Positions 60,765-64,000 of a stretch of 64,000 bases of DNA are shown here, in pieces. The position numbers and the translations under genes are program-made. This stretch comes from Cylicocyclus nassatus (taxonomy: Eukaryota > Nematoda > Chromadorea > Rhabditida > Strongylidae). A model generated the notes under the pieces. That model did no database searches, was not told the origin of the DNA, and saw only the letters and a list, made by a program, of their open reading frames with translations. The number at the start of each line of letters is the position of its first letter. Within the stretch, counting starts at the first letter, position 1. The stretch covers positions 41,234,833-41,298,832 of the forward strand of contig CATQJL010000112.1 of NCBI GenBank assembly GCA_958299035.1, given 5' to 3'.

Positions 60765-61236
60765 AGACAGCTTACAAGGGAAGGATACCAACATTAGTTG
60801 GCAATTGAAAATGAAATGTATGTCATTAGATCCGCCTTTGAACGCTTTCCAAATCTGCTTCCCTTTTTTGCGGAATAAGTTTCTGAAAGAAGTTGTGAGC
60901 GTTTGAATGGCCAGAATTGCCAAGCACTGAGCGGCTTAAAATCAGCTAAAAGCTCTGAAACGACACCTGTGCGATTTCCACCAGCTTTGTTCCTTCCTTG
61001 GAAACAAGATACTCGATACAAGAACGATTTTCCACTTTCCGTTTTATACAGCTTTTCGCCAATTTTAGGCCACCTAATCATGACAAATTTGGACATTTGA
61101 ACTTTCACAACTTCTTTCGGAAACTTATTCCGCAAAAAGGAAAGCAGATTTGGAATCAGCGTTCAACGGCGCGTCTACTGATAGACATCTCATCTTCAAT
61201 CACCGACTAATGTTGGTATCCTTCCCTTATTAGTAT
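60765..61236. mobile_element. Foldback-family element, copy 4
   Basis: Long arms (60770-60925 and 61075-61236) are about 85% alike by eye and share AAGGGAAGGATACCAACATT, GAACGC..TTCCAAATCTGCTT, TTTTGCGGAATAAGTTTC and GAAAGAAGTTGTGA. Inner blocks match the other copies. Its frames are mirror images of each other and not genes. Confidence 0.8.
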
Positions 61237-61451
61237 ATGAGGTTATGCTTCCAACGCAAGTCATTCCCAAATCAAGTTTGCCCCAAGCACAACTTTCCCA
61301 CGACAATGAGTGTCTGTTCATAGTGATATGGAAGAGAATATTAGAAAATGAATCAACTGGCCACTTGTTTTCGTACATATATTCCCGCGTTTCAAGTATA
61401 ACTCCAAACCAAGTCAAGCTTTCTAGGGATCATCATTCAGTAATCAGTAAC

Positions 61452-61870
61452 AGCAATCTATATATATAAAACTCAATGTCTGTGAGGATGTTCGTTTAGT
61501 TGTTCGTTCGTTATAGAAACGCGCGCCACTGAACCGATTCGGCTGAAACTTCGCACGCGTATATTTTCGACCCCGGCGATGCTTTAGAGCTACTTTCCGT
61601 GGCGATTCGCCGGGCCATTCTATCGATTATTGATTTGTTTACTCAAACCTAAGAAAATGAAGGGCCATCATGGCAACCGATCATTTTTACATATAAGCAT
61701 GTAAGCAGGGGCGGTAAAGTCCATTTCACTTTTAAAGTTGGTAGGGTGCGGCAATTAGTCTGAAAGCGCTTTATGCGCATGTTAGAAGAAATCTAGAGGC
61801 GTAAGTTTACAAGTTCTGTTGGCTTAACTAACTTGAAGTCTCGAGTGAGACGGGGCCACCAGCTAGTCGT
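61452..61870 (+). repeat. Dispersed repeat, Helentron-like ends
   Basis: Starts CTATATATATAAAACTCAAT with TGTCTGTGAGGATGTTCGTT, then GAACCGATTCGGCTGAAACTT, and ends GACGGGGCCACCAGCTAGTC. This layout, with a conserved GAACCGAT block and a CTAG end without inverted termini, is common in Helentron-type or related repeats of invertebrates. No coding capacity. Confidence 0.55.
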
Positions 61871-62489
61871 TTATAATTACCAGTAATCTCTTATCACTTA
61901 TCACAACACTTATCAGTCACTTATCAATAACTAAAAGTATGATTGTGTTATTGTAATAAGAAAACCGCTCGAGTTTTCTGTGTCGTACGAAAGGACAGCA
62001 TTTATCAAGATGCAGCTTAATAATCTCACAAGCTCGCTGGTAATTTGTTTATCCATCTTCTGCTTCAGTATATAAGTAGACTAGCTGGCAAGCCCTGCCT
62101 TATAGGCCAGAAGTGGTAAAAATATCGAGAATTTCAAAACTTTCCAGAATTTTTTGCTTTGAATAGAAAGCAATAAAGAAAACTTGAAAATAATCTTTAG
62201 ATTTTTTGAAGAAGTTATTTTTTTAGAAAAACCTTGACTGCAAAGACAGCCTAGGTGTAGAATATCTGTGTTATCCCCTCCCCCATATTTGCTAAACGCT
62301 GTAGACTATGCCCTGTGTCCGGTTAGCACTTTGTCCTCTCTCGCTCGTCACACTGGAATCATCAATCCGCATTTCGCTGGAAGAATGCTAACCCATTCAA
62401 AAAATGCGAACAAAACGGACTTCAAATAGGTTTTGAATAAGCACAGTGGATGCGACGGTACCGACGAATAGATCTTTTAACTGCTAATG
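61871..62489. other. Short repeat debris
   Basis: A fragment near 62080-62110 (AGACTAGCTGGCAAGCCCTG) resembles the inverse end of the neighbouring repeats. Nothing else recognised. Confidence 0.4.
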
Positions 62490-62885
62490 TATCTTCTTGT
62501 GTATAGAACTTAAGGTCTATTTGTCTGTGTGTATGTCCGTCTGTACGTATGTTCCCATTTCTGAACCGATCCAGACAACTTGGCACACATACATTTCGGA
62601 GCGGGGCGGGTGTCATAGGCTACTTTTCGTTATCGATGAATGTAGATTTTATCGATTTTTTGCAAAGTTGGAGCTACGGAGCTGGGAGTTGTCACAGGGG
62701 GTAAGTCAGCATGCTGATTACGAATATACTAGTGAACCAGCAATTGAAGGTGCTAGTAGCATGCGCACGCTACGGGACCGCCACGTGGTTCCCCGCTATG
62801 TGCACATTTTTGAATTGCGCTTACGATTCTTTATATACTAGATTACTGACAGGACTGGAACCGGGTTTGCCCGCTAGTAGCATAT
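62490..62885 (+). repeat. Dispersed repeat, Helentron-like ends
   Basis: TGTCTGTGTGTATGTCCGTC, then CTGAACCGATCCAGACAACTTGGCAC, ending ACAGGACTGGAACCGGGTTTGCCCGCTAGT. Same family as 46478-46690, with which it shares CATGCTGAT..CGAATATA and the end block. Confidence 0.6.
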
Positions 62886-62902
62886 ATGCCGTGTAAGATC
62901 TT

Positions 62903-62964
62903 TCGGAAGTTTCTGAGATTTTCAAGAATCAAATAAAAGGTTGAGAGATTATCTGCCAACCTGA
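62903..62964 (-). repeat. Mariner-like end fragment
   Basis: Inverse of this stretch begins AGGTTGGCAGATAATCTCTC and continues like the right end of the element at 48637-49380. A single end only. Confidence 0.5.
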
Positions 62965-63119
62965 TTTGTCGTATCAGGTAATATGACCCCTATGCAAAGT
63001 GTCAACTGCCAAATCTCGTCTCCTCAATCATTGAGAATGATTGATTTGCAACAAAGTCTTCTTTGACTTCTTAATTGGCCACTTTTTTTAGTTTAATACA
63101 CCAACACTTAGCTACACTT

Positions 63120-63460
63120 TACCGACAACTAGCTTGCAAAGCTCTGCCCGGCCCTGCTAATAATATTCTGTAATCAGCATGCTCATTTACCGCCCTGTGC
63201 CAACTCCCAGCCTCCTATGTTAAACTTTATTAAAAAACGTTGAAATCGATATTGATCAATGACGGAAGGTAACTTATACAGCCACCGCGATGTGTATAAG
63301 TATCAAGTTTGGTCCGGATCGGTTCAGAAATAAAAATTTCTATTCGGAACCGTATACACACAAGCAGACAGATAGAAATACAGATATGCAGACAGACAAA
63401 CAGAGGTTCAGCTTTATCATACAGATTTTAGTCTTTTATTTATTTTGTTTTATATATACA
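63120..63460 (-). repeat. Dispersed repeat, inverted copy
   Basis: Minus-strand copy of the 62490 family: AACTAGCTTGCAAAGCTCTG and ATCAGCATGCTCATTTACCG near its 3' end, GTTTGGTCCGGATCGGTTCAG in the middle, and CAGACAGACAAACAG near its 5' end. Confidence 0.55.
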
Positions 63461-64000
63461 CTCATGGTGTACCAATAAGAAGACAGAAATAGAACAAAAA
63501 AATCTGGGCACTAAAGAAAAGACAAAAGACCAACCAATCCTCAGTCACAGAAGGAAGTAGAGTTATGCAAAAAGAAACGAAAGACAGATACCGAAGCCCC
63601 TGCCATACTGAAGATAGACATTCGATTATAGAGACCAGCAAAGCGAAGGAAAAAGCGCTTTGTCCAATTTCCTAGAATCTTGCTTTCTCTAAAATTTATT
63701 AAGACCATGTTTTTGGGCGTCAGCGAGCCCCCCGGTAAAAACTAGCTGACTTGACCCCGAAGAACACCTATACAGAATGAGACAGGCATTTTTGCTTTTA
63801 GAGTGATCTCGAATCTCAGCTACTCTAAATGTAAGCCTTGATTCTCTGTTCTGTTAATATCATTATTAACAAAACTTGATTGCCGTTATAATTTGGCAAG
63901 TTCTATCTCCGTACTCTGTCATACAGCTATCCAAACAGAATTATGACACTGCGTAACTCTTATCGCGACACTTCATTGATAATCTATTTTTACATTTTGT
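63461..64000. other. Nothing recognised
   Basis: AT-rich DNA with no supported exon or repeat. Confidence 0.4.

Noticed and set aside
60652..61210. Cluster of open frames on both strands
   Set aside because: All lie in the arms of the foldback element and mirror each other.
1..64000. CRISPR arrays, operons, ribosome binding sites
   Set aside because: The window is eukaryotic. No spaced direct-repeat arrays of CRISPR type or bacterial gene organisation were seen.

Overview
This window is eukaryotic and almost certainly from a nematode. It is AT-rich, has few real coding segments, very long introns, nematode-type 3' splice sites (T-run plus CAG), and many short non-autonomous DNA transposons. 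A strongylid-type (clade V parasitic) genome would fit the mariner-like ends and long introns, but that is inference. No bacterial-style gene layout is present, and most open frames are chance frames in repeats or introns.

The main gene is the 5' part of a minus-strand spectraplakin (vab-10 / dystonin-MACF / shot family), transcribed leftwards and running off the left edge. The anchor is a 62-base exon at 3150-3211 encoding ERDGIQKKTFTKWVNKHL, the signature start of the first actin-binding calponin-homology domain. Upstream exons join it in consistent phase: 21857-22029 (exon D, phase 2 in, 1 out), 25944-26123 (exon C, 2/2), and two alternative N-terminal exons that both end in phase 2, at 28750-28937 (exon B) and 42270-42570 (exon A). 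A GC-rich exon at 4546-5005 (exon E) ends in phase 1, so it can also join the CH exon directly as a short alternative start. A CpG-rich putative non-coding exon with good donors lies at 42976-43150. The gene thus seems to have at least three alternative N-termini feeding one actin-binding domain. Two weaker minus-strand exon candidates further upstream (56926-57099 and 60091-60488) have phases that would fit the same chain.

On the plus strand are two possible exons of one or more unidentified genes: 48263-48355, and 59083-59368, which is interrupted by a PIF/Harbinger-like MITE.

The rest is introns and intergenic DNA. It holds palindromic or terminal-inverted-repeat elements: mariner-like (160-867, 18411-18874, 35757-36138, 48637-49380), a CAGGGTGTCCC family (15645-16273, 22294-22975), three elements flanked by TAA/TTA (12277-12414, 46247-46385, 59369-59854), and a diverged foldback family (10995-11470, 25274-25672, 53410-54776, 60765-61236), one copy of which carries a nested element. 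There are also several unusual multi-hairpin repeats, a small LTR-type element with a tRNA primer site (55077-56720), and a cluster of dispersed repeats with Helentron-like ends near 46.5 and 61.5-63.5 kb.
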